A DNA stretch of 64,000 bases from Neofusicoccum parvum (Eukaryota; Ascomycota; Dothideomycetes; Botryosphaeriales; Botryosphaeriaceae): the NCBI GenBank assembly GCA_020912385.1, contig CP087213.1, positions 62,001 to 126,000 of the forward strand. Reading direction: 5' to 3'. The position numbers and the translations under genes were made by a program. Under the pieces are notes generated by a model. That model made no database searches. It was not told where the DNA came from and was given only the letters and a program-made list of their open reading frames with translations. This document shows, in pieces, positions 33,525 through 42,543 of this stretch (positions are counted from its first letter, which is position 1; each line of letters opens with the position of its first letter).

Positions 33525-33851
33525 GCACGCCAAGTATTTATCCTCTGTTGGACGGTCGGACAGGCGTTAGCCCGTGAGCTAATCGAGTGAAACGCCGGAA
33601 CGTGACGGGATCACAGTTGGCCAGTGCGGAAGTAGGATGCCATTCGCTCAGACGCCCTCAAGAAACATCCACAATCCGCCAAGACCTGAGCAGGTAGATT
33701 TCAGTATAAGCAATAATCACCAAACAAGTCACCACCAGCCAAGTGATAATTTTGCAGTACGTAGTTACATCTCTTTTCCAGCAACAGCCCTCAAGCTAAG
33801 GTCCAAGCGTCTAGCAGAGGCCATTTTGTGTGTATGACTAGGCACCTGCTA

Positions 33852-33861
33852 CGGAACTCCG
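33852..33861. promoter_or_regulatory. CGG-N4-CCG element in the TF/Kelch divergent promoter
   Basis: CGGAACTCCG, the reverse complement of CGGAGTTCCG, inside a 23-bp block (33842-33864) that matches the other two copies in inverted orientation. About 316 bp upstream of the Kelch gene ATG. Confidence 0.55.
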
Positions 33862-34176
33862 CAACCTTAACCTACCGCCTAATTTTTGATCTGTGTTGCG
33901 GCGCACAGCCTGTACAATGATCAAGAAGCCGCAAGGAACAGCCTGTAGTGGGGTAAGTAGAAGGGGAAAGACGGATCCGTAAGGTCCGGAGCCTTGGCTC
34001 TGATGATTAATTTCTTCATGATTCCGCAAGATGGTCTGGCTAGAAATAGATAAATAGCAGCTCGTTAGGTTTTCCCAGACGCTATCGATCAGCAACTACT
34101 GCAGCCACGCATCGATTCACTTGATCCAATACATTCCACCTTGCTTCCATCTCCCTAGAGCAAACATCGATCCGAT

Positions 34177-35256
34177 ATGGCACTCCAACGACTCTTTTCG
34201 ACTTCTCTTTTCCTCTCTATAATTTCCTCTCTCTCCCATTCCGTTTCTGCCACCCTCCAATCCTCTCCTACGGGCTACGAATTATTCTCGCTGGCAGACA
34301 TGCCTGAAGGCGGAAGACAAGAACACGCGGCCGTCTATCTCCCACCAGACACAATCGCCATTGTAGGAGGCATCACTCCGAACGCCAGTGCCAAGGTCGC
34401 CCCTTTCTCGTCAACAGACCTGGTCCAGCTCTACTCCATTACAGACGACACCTGGCGCACGGTGGCTCCTCTCCCAAAACGGCTCAACCACCCCAACGTG
34501 GCAGCCGCAAACGGCAAGATCTATGTCTTTGGGGGGTTCGATGATGGTGGTGAGGAGCGGGAAAGAATGCTCGCAGTTCCGGACTCCTGGGTGTACGATC
34601 CCGCGACAGATGCCTGGTCGTCGATTCCACCATTGCAGGTTGCAAGGGCACAAGCAGCTCTGGCTGAGTTTGATGGGAAGATCTTCGTAGCGGGCGGCTT
34701 CACGGAACTGATTTTGAACGACCAAGTCCCGCTGCCAGCAACTCTCGATCATGTCTCAGTCTTCGACACCGACACTTTGACATGGGTCACGGACTACATT
34801 CCCGAGAAAGCAAAAAACCTCCCAGAGCCCCGCGATCACGCCAGAGCCGCTGTTGTCGATGAGAAGATGTATGTCATCGGCGGGTTCAATTTCGGAGGAT
34901 TCAACCAAACCGATAGTGTCTTTGTCCTGGACTTCCAAGACCTCGAAGCTGGTTGGGAAACAAGGTCTGCGGGGATGCCAACGCCGAGAGCTACATTTGC
35001 ATCTGGAGTCGTAGGGAAGAAAATATTCACTATCGGTGGAGAGGGAAATAGCACCGCTCAGAGCATCATTCCCATCCGATTTTTTGACGAGGTAGAAGTG
35101 TATGATGTGGATTCAAACACATGGACGCAGTTGAGTCCACTGTGCACTCCCAGGCAGGCTCCAGGTGTTGGTGTGGATGGAAAGGTGTATATTCCTGGTG
35201 GTACAGACACGCCACCAGCGGGACCATTGAGCGCACTTGATGTTTTTATTCCTTAG
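34177..35256 (+). CDS. Secreted Kelch-repeat beta-propeller protein
   Basis: 359-residue single-exon protein with signal peptide RLFSTSLFLSIISSLSHSVS. Kelch repeats are shown by recurring double-glycine and Trp/Tyr positions: IAIVGGITP, KIYVFGGFDDGG...VYDPATDAWSSI, KIFVAGGF, KMYVIGGFNFGGF, KIFTIGGEGN...VYDVDSNTWTQL and KVYIPGGTDTP. A closed six-bladed propeller is likely, possibly a galactose-oxidase-like shell without the radical-copper residues. Divergent from the Zn2Cys6 gene, with which it shares a 0.8-kb promoter region carrying CGG-N4-CCG elements. Enzymatic role unknown. Confidence 0.9.
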   Translation: MALQRLFSTSLFLSIISSLSHSVSATLQSSPTGYELFSLADMPEGGRQEHAAVYLPPDTIAIVGGITPNASAKVAPFSSTDLVQLYSITDDTWRTVAPLPKRLNHPNVAAANGKIYVFGGFDDGGEERERMLAVPDSWVYDPATDAWSSIPPLQVARAQAALAEFDGKIFVAGGFTELILNDQVPLPATLDHVSVFDTDTLTWVTDYIPEKAKNLPEPRDHARAAVVDEKMYVIGGFNFGGFNQTDSVFVLDFQDLEAGWETRSAGMPTPRATFASGVVGKKIFTIGGEGNSTAQSIIPIRFFDEVEVYDVDSNTWTQLSPLCTPRQAPGVGVDGKVYIPGGTDTPPAGPLSALDVFIP

Positions 35257-35752
35257 GATGTATCTTGCCGAATTGCAACTACTCTGGAAAACCATCATTT
35301 AGGCCTTAAAATTGAGATGTTCCACATATTCACACTCTCTTGTTGATGAGTTCGAGATCGGTTGGCTCGATGCTTGCCGCGTCGAGACTCTCTTCAACAA
35401 TGGCTGGGTAACCATGGCGTTCGTATTTCGCCCTAGCCCTTATTATTCCATTACGAAGGCTGTGCAATGGGATGTCGCGTGCTGATTCTGCTCGCACTGG
35501 TATTGCACAGGTGCCGATGGTCTGCGTTCCTTCGCCTGTACCAATAATCTCTGCTGGCTGCCTCCAGCTTCTTAAAATAACGTTTTAGTGAAGGGAAATT
35601 CTGTTGGAAGATGTTGTTGGTTCAATGCAGGCCTCAGCACACCTATCTCCGGGTAGGCCCCCAGCGCACCGATATCGGTGAAGCAGACGGAAAAAAGAAC
35701 ATTTGGATATCTTCTACCTAACCACCCTCCTCCTACCCTCCCACCACCTCCC
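35257..35752. other. Intergenic, terminators only
   Basis: About 0.5 kb between the convergent Kelch gene and the SidF-like gene; pyrimidine-rich near its right end. No gene seen. Confidence 0.4.
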
Positions 35753-37018
35753 CTACAACTTCGCCAACACCCCCCCGCCCTCCTCCCCCCTCCTCCCCTC
35801 CACCCCCTCTCCCTCCAACGGACACAGCTGAAAAAACATCTCCCGCGCACACACCGCCAACGCCTCCCCACCCCCCTCCCCACCCACCCTCCTCGCCACA
35901 CTAAACGGAAACTCCTCCTCATACCCCACCAACATCGCATCCACAAACCTCGGCGCCCCAAACACCCTCTCCGTCCGCGGCTCATCCAGAAACGCATAGT
36001 GCACCGCGGCCGCCCACGCCGCCTTGCCGACCGCCCCCGCCCCCTCGCGCAGCAGCACGCCCACGCCGCGGTCAAACGGCCCGGCATCGTAGTGCGCGCC
36101 GACGTGGTCGCACACGCGCTCGCGCACCCAGTACAGCTCGAAGTAGGCCTGCGGCGGGGCGGCGCCCAGGCACGCCAGGACGGGCAGGACGGCGGGGTCG
36201 GCGTGGGCGGCGGCGAGGCGGGCGGCGTGGTGGGCGCGCGTGCCGTGGCGGGTCAGGGCGAGGAAGGCGTCGAGGTCGGTGGCGGAGGAGGGGTCGAGGG
36301 CGCGGAGCGTGAGGTGCTGCGAGAGGGGCGCGAGGAAGCGGCTGTAGAGGGTGGTGCCCGGGGTGGGCTTGGGGGCGCGGATGGGGGTGGGGGCGGAGAG
36401 GGAGGTGGACGGGGCCGGGTGGAGGGGGAGAGGCGGGTATTCCCAGGAGTCGGTGGTGGAGGATGAGGCGAGCCAGGCTGGGCGTGAGCCGAAGGGCGAG
36501 CCGGCGCCTTGCCAGAAGGAGCCGCGGAAGAGGAAGTATTCGGTTGGTTGGGTGCGTTGTTGGGTGGTGATGGAGGGGTCGGCGACGAGGAGGCCGACTC
36601 TGCACAGCTCTTTGCCGACCTCAGCGGCTTTGGCGCCGCGCAGGGTGATCAGGATGCTGTCCAGGCGTGGGTAAAGGGAGAGGAGGCCATAGGCAGCGAG
36701 CCATGTCTGGCCAATTGAAGGGCGTTGTTCTGTCCAGAATAGCGTGGAGACGGGGATGCTCTCAGGACGCGTCCAAAAATGCGGGCTGGAGTCCTGCTGC
36801 TCTGTTGCTGAGGTGGTGAACTTTGGCTCGGTCCAGAGCAGGTCATCTTTGTGTAGTTGCGCGTGGAGGGTCTCGCCGTTTCGTCTGGGCGAGGGCTGGA
36901 TGTGGAATTGCCTGAGACCTTCGTCGAATGCAGCAACCTCGATGGTATAAGACGTATACCACGGGTGGGGTAGTCTCAGCTGCATTGGGAGGCTTGGCTG
37001 GGAGTCCTGCTTGGCCAT
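35753..37018 (-). CDS. SidF/AlcB-type acyltransferase paralogue, PTS1 (AKL), diverged motif
   Basis: Acyl-CoA N-acyltransferase of the siderophore hydroxyornithine-acylating type, 421 residues. Start 37018 chosen because MAKQD leads into MQLRLPHPWYTSY, the block that aligns with LRLPHPHLTTYY of the paralogue at 47303-48640; the frame is open up to 37207. Shared landmarks: LFWTEQRPSIGQTWLA, FRGSFWQGAGSPF, TTLYSRFLAPLSQHLTLRAL, ADPAVLPVLACL, YFELYWVRE, VGAHYDAGPFDRG and VHYAFLDEPRT. The NDPRVAAGWHETG motif seen in the paralogue is replaced by TRHGTRAHHAARL. It ends GGVLAKL, a PTS1 signal. Probably transfers an acyl group to N5-hydroxyornithine in peroxisomes, or has a shifted substrate. Confidence 0.85.
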   Translation of the reverse strand: MAKQDSQPSLPMQLRLPHPWYTSYTIEVAAFDEGLRQFHIQPSPRRNGETLHAQLHKDDLLWTEPKFTTSATEQQDSSPHFWTRPESIPVSTLFWTEQRPSIGQTWLAAYGLLSLYPRLDSILITLRGAKAAEVGKELCRVGLLVADPSITTQQRTQPTEYFLFRGSFWQGAGSPFGSRPAWLASSSTTDSWEYPPLPLHPAPSTSLSAPTPIRAPKPTPGTTLYSRFLAPLSQHLTLRALDPSSATDLDAFLALTRHGTRAHHAARLAAAHADPAVLPVLACLGAAPPQAYFELYWVRERVCDHVGAHYDAGPFDRGVGVLLREGAGAVGKAAWAAAVHYAFLDEPRTERVFGAPRFVDAMLVGYEEEFPFSVARRVGGEGGGEALAVCAREMFFQLCPLEGEGVEGRRGEEGGGVLAKL

Positions 37019-38076
37019 GGTGGTGGTGAAACGAGAGACGGGAGGATGAGCAGAGCAACAGCACGCAAAAGAGACGGGTGAGACGGTTGCTCGAACGAGT
37101 CTTCTCGGCTTCGAGAGCTGGCGCAGATGGCGAAGCAGGTGGTGGAATAAAGCTTTCGACAAGCCCGAGCTGACGCGTTGATCCCGACTATCACGGCGGC
37201 CTGACACGGCGACGGCAGCGGCCTTGTGACAGCATCCCTCTCAGCCCCTCACTGGGAGCTTCCCCTCATCCGACGGCAGAAATTGGCGCAACGGAGGCAT
37301 TGCGGCGTGCGGCGTGCGGCGTGTGTGCGTGTGTGCGTGTGTGCTCTGGCCGCGGGCACGGGAGCCGCCACCACCTGGGGACTTGGGGACTTCCGACTGG
37401 GGACTGCCGCGCGGGCAGCGAAAGGCGCTGCCCTTCTCCCGCTGGCCGGCCCAGCGTGTTCCAGACGGCCAGCCCCGTGCACATCGTCTCCACCGGCCCA
37501 CCCTGAACCGACAAATCACCGCGTGCGGATCAGCGCGCTGCCCCCCGAGTAAGGCGTCCGCGTTGTACGTAGTACGTAGTGCTAATAGAGGCTTAAGGGC
37601 GACGGCATCTCGTGCGTCAGCTGCTTTGACGGCATTCTCCGAACGCGTGGAAACGCCATCGCAGGTGGTGACGCTTTGAGTTATCAGCGGATCTACCCAT
37701 CCATCCATTGCAAGGCTTTCGCCGCTGTTCGGCTGCGCCATTTCCAGCGCAGTGGTGATGCCTCGGTTGGGCGGGAGGCAATCGTGTTTTGAGGATGGAC
37801 TCTGGTAGGAGGTACCGCATGAGGAACGTCAGTGTGGCAAATTAAGTCTATGCGTACATTGCTCTTGGACCTTGCGACTGGTGCGTAACCGAACAGCTGG
37901 GTAGACACGAATCATCCAATAGACTCCCGATCGAGGCAAAAGATGCTATTTTTCTACAATATGTACTCGCAACGTCCATTATTGTCCGCCAACAGGGTTG
38001 ACCCAACACCTCCCGAAGATTCTACCGTCTTCCCGTTTCCAAGTCTAAATATGCAGTTCGCTTCAGCAGCGCATGC
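37019..38076. other. Intergenic, promoter of SidF-like paralogue
   Basis: About 1.06 kb. Contains a GTGTGTGC-rich microsatellite near 37319-37348, a CCAAT box at 37916-37920 and a lone GATAA (reverse strand, near 37680), but none of the ATCWGATTAGA sites found in the other cluster promoters. No gene seen. Confidence 0.5.
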
Positions 38077-40014
38077 CTAGAACAGCATTCCCTTGACCTG
38101 CTGGATGTCCGAGACCTTGATGTTCTTCAGCATGAACACCCAGATCAGCGCCAGCGCCATGATGGCGGTGCCGGCAATCAGCATCCTCTGCTGGGCCAGG
38201 GCGTAGGCCTGGATGATGGCGTCGCGGGTCTCGCTGCCCCAGGGGTAGCTCAGCTGCACGGTCAGGTCGTCGTAGATGGTTTCCCAGTCGGCTTTGACGT
38301 CGTCGGGCAGGTACTTCTGCAGCGCCTCGGGCAGCGTGTTGGTCCAGATGGCGCCGGAGATGGAGTTGCCGACGGCGCCGCCCATGTAGCCGAACAGGCC
38401 CAGGATGGCCAGCACCGCGGCCACGTCGTTGTGGTGCGCCACGGCCAGGATGGCGATCTGCTGGCCGATGATGATGGTGCCGCCGGCCAGCGAGATGAAG
38501 ATCTCGACCATGACGATGTAGCCGATGCCCGTCTCCGGCCGCCGGAAGTAGATCAGCAGCCCGACGAACAGGATGTACACCGGCACGCCGATCTGCAGCA
38601 GCCACTTGTACCGCCCCGTGTAGCGGATCAGGAAGCCCACGCCCAGCAGCCACACCCCCGACACCACGTCGAAGATGCCGCTGATGTAGCCCGCCGTGGC
38701 GAGGCTCTGGTTGTACACCACCTGCAGGTAGCTGGTGAAGTAGCTGTTCCAGCAGTAGTACGCGATCTGGTACGTGGCGTCCAGCAGGCACGCGCCCATG
38801 ATGTTGCGCGAGAGCAGCAGGTGGTACGGGATGAACGGCTTCGGCGCCACCCACTTCTCCACCACCGCGAACGCAATCAGGCACACAATGCCGACCACGA
38901 GCATGGCGATGATGTGCGCCGACCTCCACTCCTGCGCCGCCGACTCGGCGATGGAGAACGGGAGCAGGAAGAGAACGAGCCCGGCCGCGAGCAGGATGAC
39001 TCCGATCACTGGCACAGCAAGTCAGCACACACGCCCAGTGACTACTACACACACTCGAATACTCACAGTCGAACTCCACGATGTAGTGCACGGTGCTCTG
39101 GATCCAGGTCCGTCCGCTGGGCTCCTTGACCAGGAGGCCGTTCTTCTCCGCCTTCCTCTGGTTGGAGTACAGCGTGAAGAAGAGCGGGGCAGCCACGACA
39201 GGCAGCACGATGGCCCAGCAGCCGTACGCCCAGCGCCAGTTGTTCTCGTAGAAGCCCTCGGCCGCCTTGGGGCCGGCGAAGGCGGTGATGATGTACGGCG
39301 ACGACGTGAAGGCAAAGGCCAGGCCACGATCCCGCATGGACGACGTGTCGGACGTGATGACGTCCACGGAGAAGATCATGCCCGTGAACCCGACCGAGTA
39401 GAAGACCTGCGGAGATGGTCAGCATCCGATGATCTGATAAGATAACAGGCGGCGCTACCTGTGCGGCGCAGTAGGTCTCGATGTCCTTGCACACGGCACT
39501 GAGGATCAGCCCCAGCGTGGCGATGGTGGCCATCATGGCAAAGCCCAGCGGGCGGCCCCACACGTCCAGGAACTTCGCGACCGGCAGGTAGGCCGCGCCG
39601 CTCATCACGTTGGACACGATTTGGATGACGGGGATCAGCGAGTGCGACTCGAAGCCCGAGGTGATGTAGGCCGACAGGTTCGACGTGATGGACGACTGGA
39701 AGGCATTGGTGAAGTAGAGCAGGAACATGCTGCAGGGCACATTAGCGCGTCAATCTCGCACCGCACACTGCAGCCAGAACTCACCAGGCGTAGGCAGTGA
39801 TCAGATGGGTCCTCGTCCAGGTCAGCGTGATGGCCTCGACCTGCTTGATGCCGGCCTGCGCATTGTCGGTGGGCTTCTCGGCCTCAGGCACGGCATCGGC
39901 GCCGTTGGGGGCCATCTCAATGTCGGACGAGGAGCCGGTGCGAGGCTCAGGAGCGGCAGTGCCGTCCTCGGTGACGGTGGCGGTAGCGTCGCGCTTGAAG
40001 ATGTTGGCGCGCAT
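38077..40014 (-). CDS. MFS siderophore-iron transporter (ARN/SIT/Mir type)
   Basis: Major-facilitator ferric-siderophore/H+ symporter of the plasma membrane. Exons 40014-39785, 39729-39459, 39406-39067 and 39008-38077 keep frame and give 590 residues. The hydrophilic N-terminus (MRANIFKRDATATV...) leads into TRTHLITAYACMFLLYF and FQSSITSNLSAYITSGFESH, a family hallmark. Then YLPVAKFLDVWGRPLGFAMM (motif A-like), CKDIETYCAAQVFYSVGFTG across intron 2, NNWRWAYG, FDLIGVILLAAGLVLFLLPF across intron 3, and 14 predicted TM segments in total. Divergent from sidH over 0.8 kb containing an ATCAGATTAGAT site. Imports the siderophore made by this cluster or a related one (inference). Confidence 0.93.
39432..39440 (+). 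promoter_or_regulatory. Exact SreA-type ATCWGATAA site inside a transporter intron
   Basis: ATCTGATAA followed directly by a second GATAA (39441-39445), inside intron 2 (39458-39407) of the siderophore transporter. Matches the published ATCWGATAA consensus of the iron-responsive GATA factor. A chance match is possible. Confidence 0.4.
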
Positions 40015-40349
40015 GGTCGGGAGCTGGCAGGACGAAGGCAGAGGCAGCCACCCGGCTCGAGACGCTGGATAGGCGTGTAATTGTAGTGCCGGGGCTGGTC
40101 GAGCTCACGGAGTTCTCCTTGGTGCATGAAGTCTGCAGGAGCCGGCATAGGCGAAGCTGCCCAGCCAAGGCACCGCTGCCGTGGCGGACGCGAGTGCGAG
40201 AGCTGCACCCGGCCCCGCTCATTTTTTTTCGTCTTCTTTTTTTGCTCTTCCCGTGCCAAGCGGCGCGCGCGCGACATGGCGTGGCATGCTGGGCCGGCGG
40301 GCTTCGGGCTGCCCTGCCCAGACCAGCAGGAGTTGCATCGATCACGCGG

Positions 40350-40361
40350 ATCAGATTAGAT
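40350..40361 (+). promoter_or_regulatory. ATCAGATTAGAT site, transporter/sidH divergent promoter
   Basis: One of at least five ATCWGATTAGA copies restricted to promoter regions of the siderophore cluster. Lies 336 bp from the transporter start and 477 bp from the sidH start. Confidence 0.6.
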
Positions 40362-40705
40362 TGTTAGCTCGGCGCTTGCCACAAGCCCACAAGCCCGCAA
40401 GCCTCCTGCAACGCCATCCCCGCCCGGCCGTATGCTTGCATGCCCCCGATGTCGGCTCCATCCGTCCCGCCTGCGATGCCTTGCCCCTGCCCGGCCTGCG
40501 TCTTGGGGACCCATGCCCAGACCTCCCAAGAGAGCTTGGTGCGCGGCTTAAGCCAACTTCCTCTCCAGTGCTATATACGTGTACGCGTCTGATGACGATT
40601 TCTACATATTCTCTCGGCACTACTGCAAGCAGAACTCACTATCCAGCAGCTTTCACTAAACAGTCGCTGCCGAGCAACCAACCACTCAGCAACTGATTAT
40701 TCAGT

Positions 40706-40787
40706 CTCTCACTGCTCAACAATCAACTACCTACCTTCTTCCTTACCTCTCACTACTCAACAACCAACTACCTATCTTCCTCTTAAC
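40706..40787 (+). repeat. 41-bp tandem duplication in the sidH leader
   Basis: Two copies, 40706-40746 and 40747-40787, sharing CTCTCACT(G/A)CTCAACAA and ACTACCTA(C/T)CTTC. They lie in the CT-rich leader just upstream of the sidH ATG. Confidence 0.75.
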
Positions 40788-40837
40788 CTCTCGAACCTAC
40801 AAATCTTTCTCTACTGTCCAAAACCAACCCACCAACA

Positions 40838-41737
40838 ATGTCAACCACAACAACCCCACCCCAACCCTCCCCCTACACCACCCCACCACCCCCCCTCACC
40901 ACCGCCCTCCTCACCTTCCCCACCCCCACCATCCTCCTCCTCACCCTCAACCGCCCCCACGCCCTCAACGCCCTCACCACCGCCGACAACCACGAGCTCG
41001 CCGCGCTCTTCACCTGGTACGACGCCGAACCGCGCCTGCGCTGCGCCATCATCACCGGCGCGGGCCGCGCCTTCTGCAGCGGCGCCGACCTGGTCGAGTG
41101 GCACGCGCGCAACGAGGCGCGCACGCACGGGTCGCCGCACATCGACAGCGCGGTCCCCATGTTCCCCGCCGCGGGCTTCGCGGCGCTGAGCCGGCGGCAC
41201 GGCAAGAAGCCGGTGGTGGGGGCGGTGAACGGGCTGGCGGTGGGCGGCGGGATGGAGGTGGTGGCGAATCTCGACATCGTGGTGGCGGCGCGGAGCGCGG
41301 TGTTCGCGCTGCCTGAGGCGGAGCGGGGGGTTGTGGCGATGGAGGGGAGTCTGCCGCGGCTGGTGCGGACGGTGGGGCGGCAGCGCGCGATGGAGATGGC
41401 GCTGACGGCGAGGCGGGTGGGCGCTGAGGAGGCGCGCGACTGGGGGTTCGTGAATGAGGTGACGGAGGATGCGGGGCCCGAGGCGGAGGTGATGGAGCGG
41501 CCGGTGGTGAGAAGGGCGTTGGAGTTTGCGCTGGCGATTGCGGCGAAGAGCCCGGATAGTGTGATTGTGAGCAGGGCGGGGGTGGTGAGCGGGTGGGAGG
41601 AGGGCAGCGCGGAGAATGCGACGAGGATCGTCAAGGAGATTTGGGAGGCGAGGCTGAACAGCGGGGAGAATCTGAGGGAGGGGATCAGGGCGTTTGCGGA
41701 GAAGAGGCAGCCCAGGTGGCTGGATAGCAGGCTGTAG
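40838..41737 (+). CDS. sidH: SidH-type enoyl-CoA (mevalonyl-CoA) hydratase, PTS1 (SRL)
   Basis: 299-residue crotonase, single exon. N-terminal Pro/Thr-rich stretch, then NRPHALNALTTADNHELAAL, ITGAGRAFCSGADLVEWHAR (oxyanion hole), GAVNGLAVGGGMEVVANLDI and FALPEAERGVVAMEGSLPRL. It ends RQPRWLDSRL; SRL is a PTS1 signal, as in Aspergillus SidH. In known fusarinine-type pathways SidH dehydrates mevalonyl-CoA to anhydromevalonyl-CoA, which SidF transfers to N5-hydroxyornithine. The siderophore neighbours (transporter, two SidF-like enzymes, ABC, NRPS) support that role. Very high GC and an ACC-rich start. Confidence 0.88.
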   Translation: MSTTTTPPQPSPYTTPPPPLTTALLTFPTPTILLLTLNRPHALNALTTADNHELAALFTWYDAEPRLRCAIITGAGRAFCSGADLVEWHARNEARTHGSPHIDSAVPMFPAAGFAALSRRHGKKPVVGAVNGLAVGGGMEVVANLDIVVAARSAVFALPEAERGVVAMEGSLPRLVRTVGRQRAMEMALTARRVGAEEARDWGFVNEVTEDAGPEAEVMERPVVRRALEFALAIAAKSPDSVIVSRAGVVSGWEEGSAENATRIVKEIWEARLNSGENLREGIRAFAEKRQPRWLDSRL

Positions 41738-42543
41738 GAAAGACTGCCAATGTCATTGTGAAGCATCTGCATCTTGGTTTACGTTAGGCACTCTACAGTG
41801 ATAGCAACGGAACATGCGACCATCCATCCTCACAGAGTCTCTGCGTGGAAGTGTCTGGTGGGCAAGACCGCCGCGCCAGCTGCCCCCGGGGCATCAGCAC
41901 GAGCTCAAGACCGCCCATTGGCTGGCGGTTTGACTCGTGCAGCTTGCAGATCCAGTCTCGATCCCGACCTCACATTCAATAGCGCCACTGGTGCAGTAAG
42001 TCGGAAACGAAGCGGACTCGGCGAAGTGCTGACGGCATCGAGGGCTGAGAAGCGCAGGCGGTGGAGAAGGTTTCGGCCGCGTCAGGCGCCAAGCGGCGGA
42101 GGAAAAACAAACGGATGATCTTATCAATCATTTCGGCGCGTGCTGAGCAGCAGCGGCCCATTGCGGCGGCGCAGAAAAAGTGTGGTTGGCACTGGTGACA
42201 AGAGAGCCGGCCGACCCCGGTCAGAGCCCAGGCCGCCCCTCGACGGGCAGCGTGGCCCCAGACGGGCAGCTCTCGCCCGGCACCACCCGTGCGCCCGATT
42301 CCTGCCAGCTGCATGCATTAGCGCGCGGCGCCACAGTGCGTGGTGCGCAGCCCCGGCTCCACCAGGCAGAATCTAATCAGATCTGGCCGCAGGGTGGCCT
42401 TACTGCCTTGGGAAGTCGCCTGCCTGTACCGACATCGGGATTTTGCCGCTGCGTAAGGAGACCAGCTGCGGGCCGCGCTTCTGGAATTCTCAGCAGGCTT
42501 CTTTCCGCCCCTCGAGCATCCAGCGGAGAGCGAGCAGGACACA
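41738..42543. other. Promoter of ABC exporter
   Basis: 0.8 kb between sidH and the ABC gene. Contains ATCTTATCAATC (GATAA on the reverse strand) near 42118-42129 and ATCTAATCAGATCT at 42371-42384. No gene seen. Confidence 0.5.
42371..42382 (-). promoter_or_regulatory. ATCTGATTAGAT site upstream of ABC exporter
   Basis: Plus strand ATCTAATCAGAT, the W=T form of the cluster motif ATCWGATTAGA on the minus strand, about 160 bp upstream of the ABC start codon. Confidence 0.55.

Noticed and set aside
35678..36466. A 262-codon plus-strand frame over the SidF-like paralogue
   Set aside because: Pro/His/Gly low complexity opposite a GC-rich coding exon.
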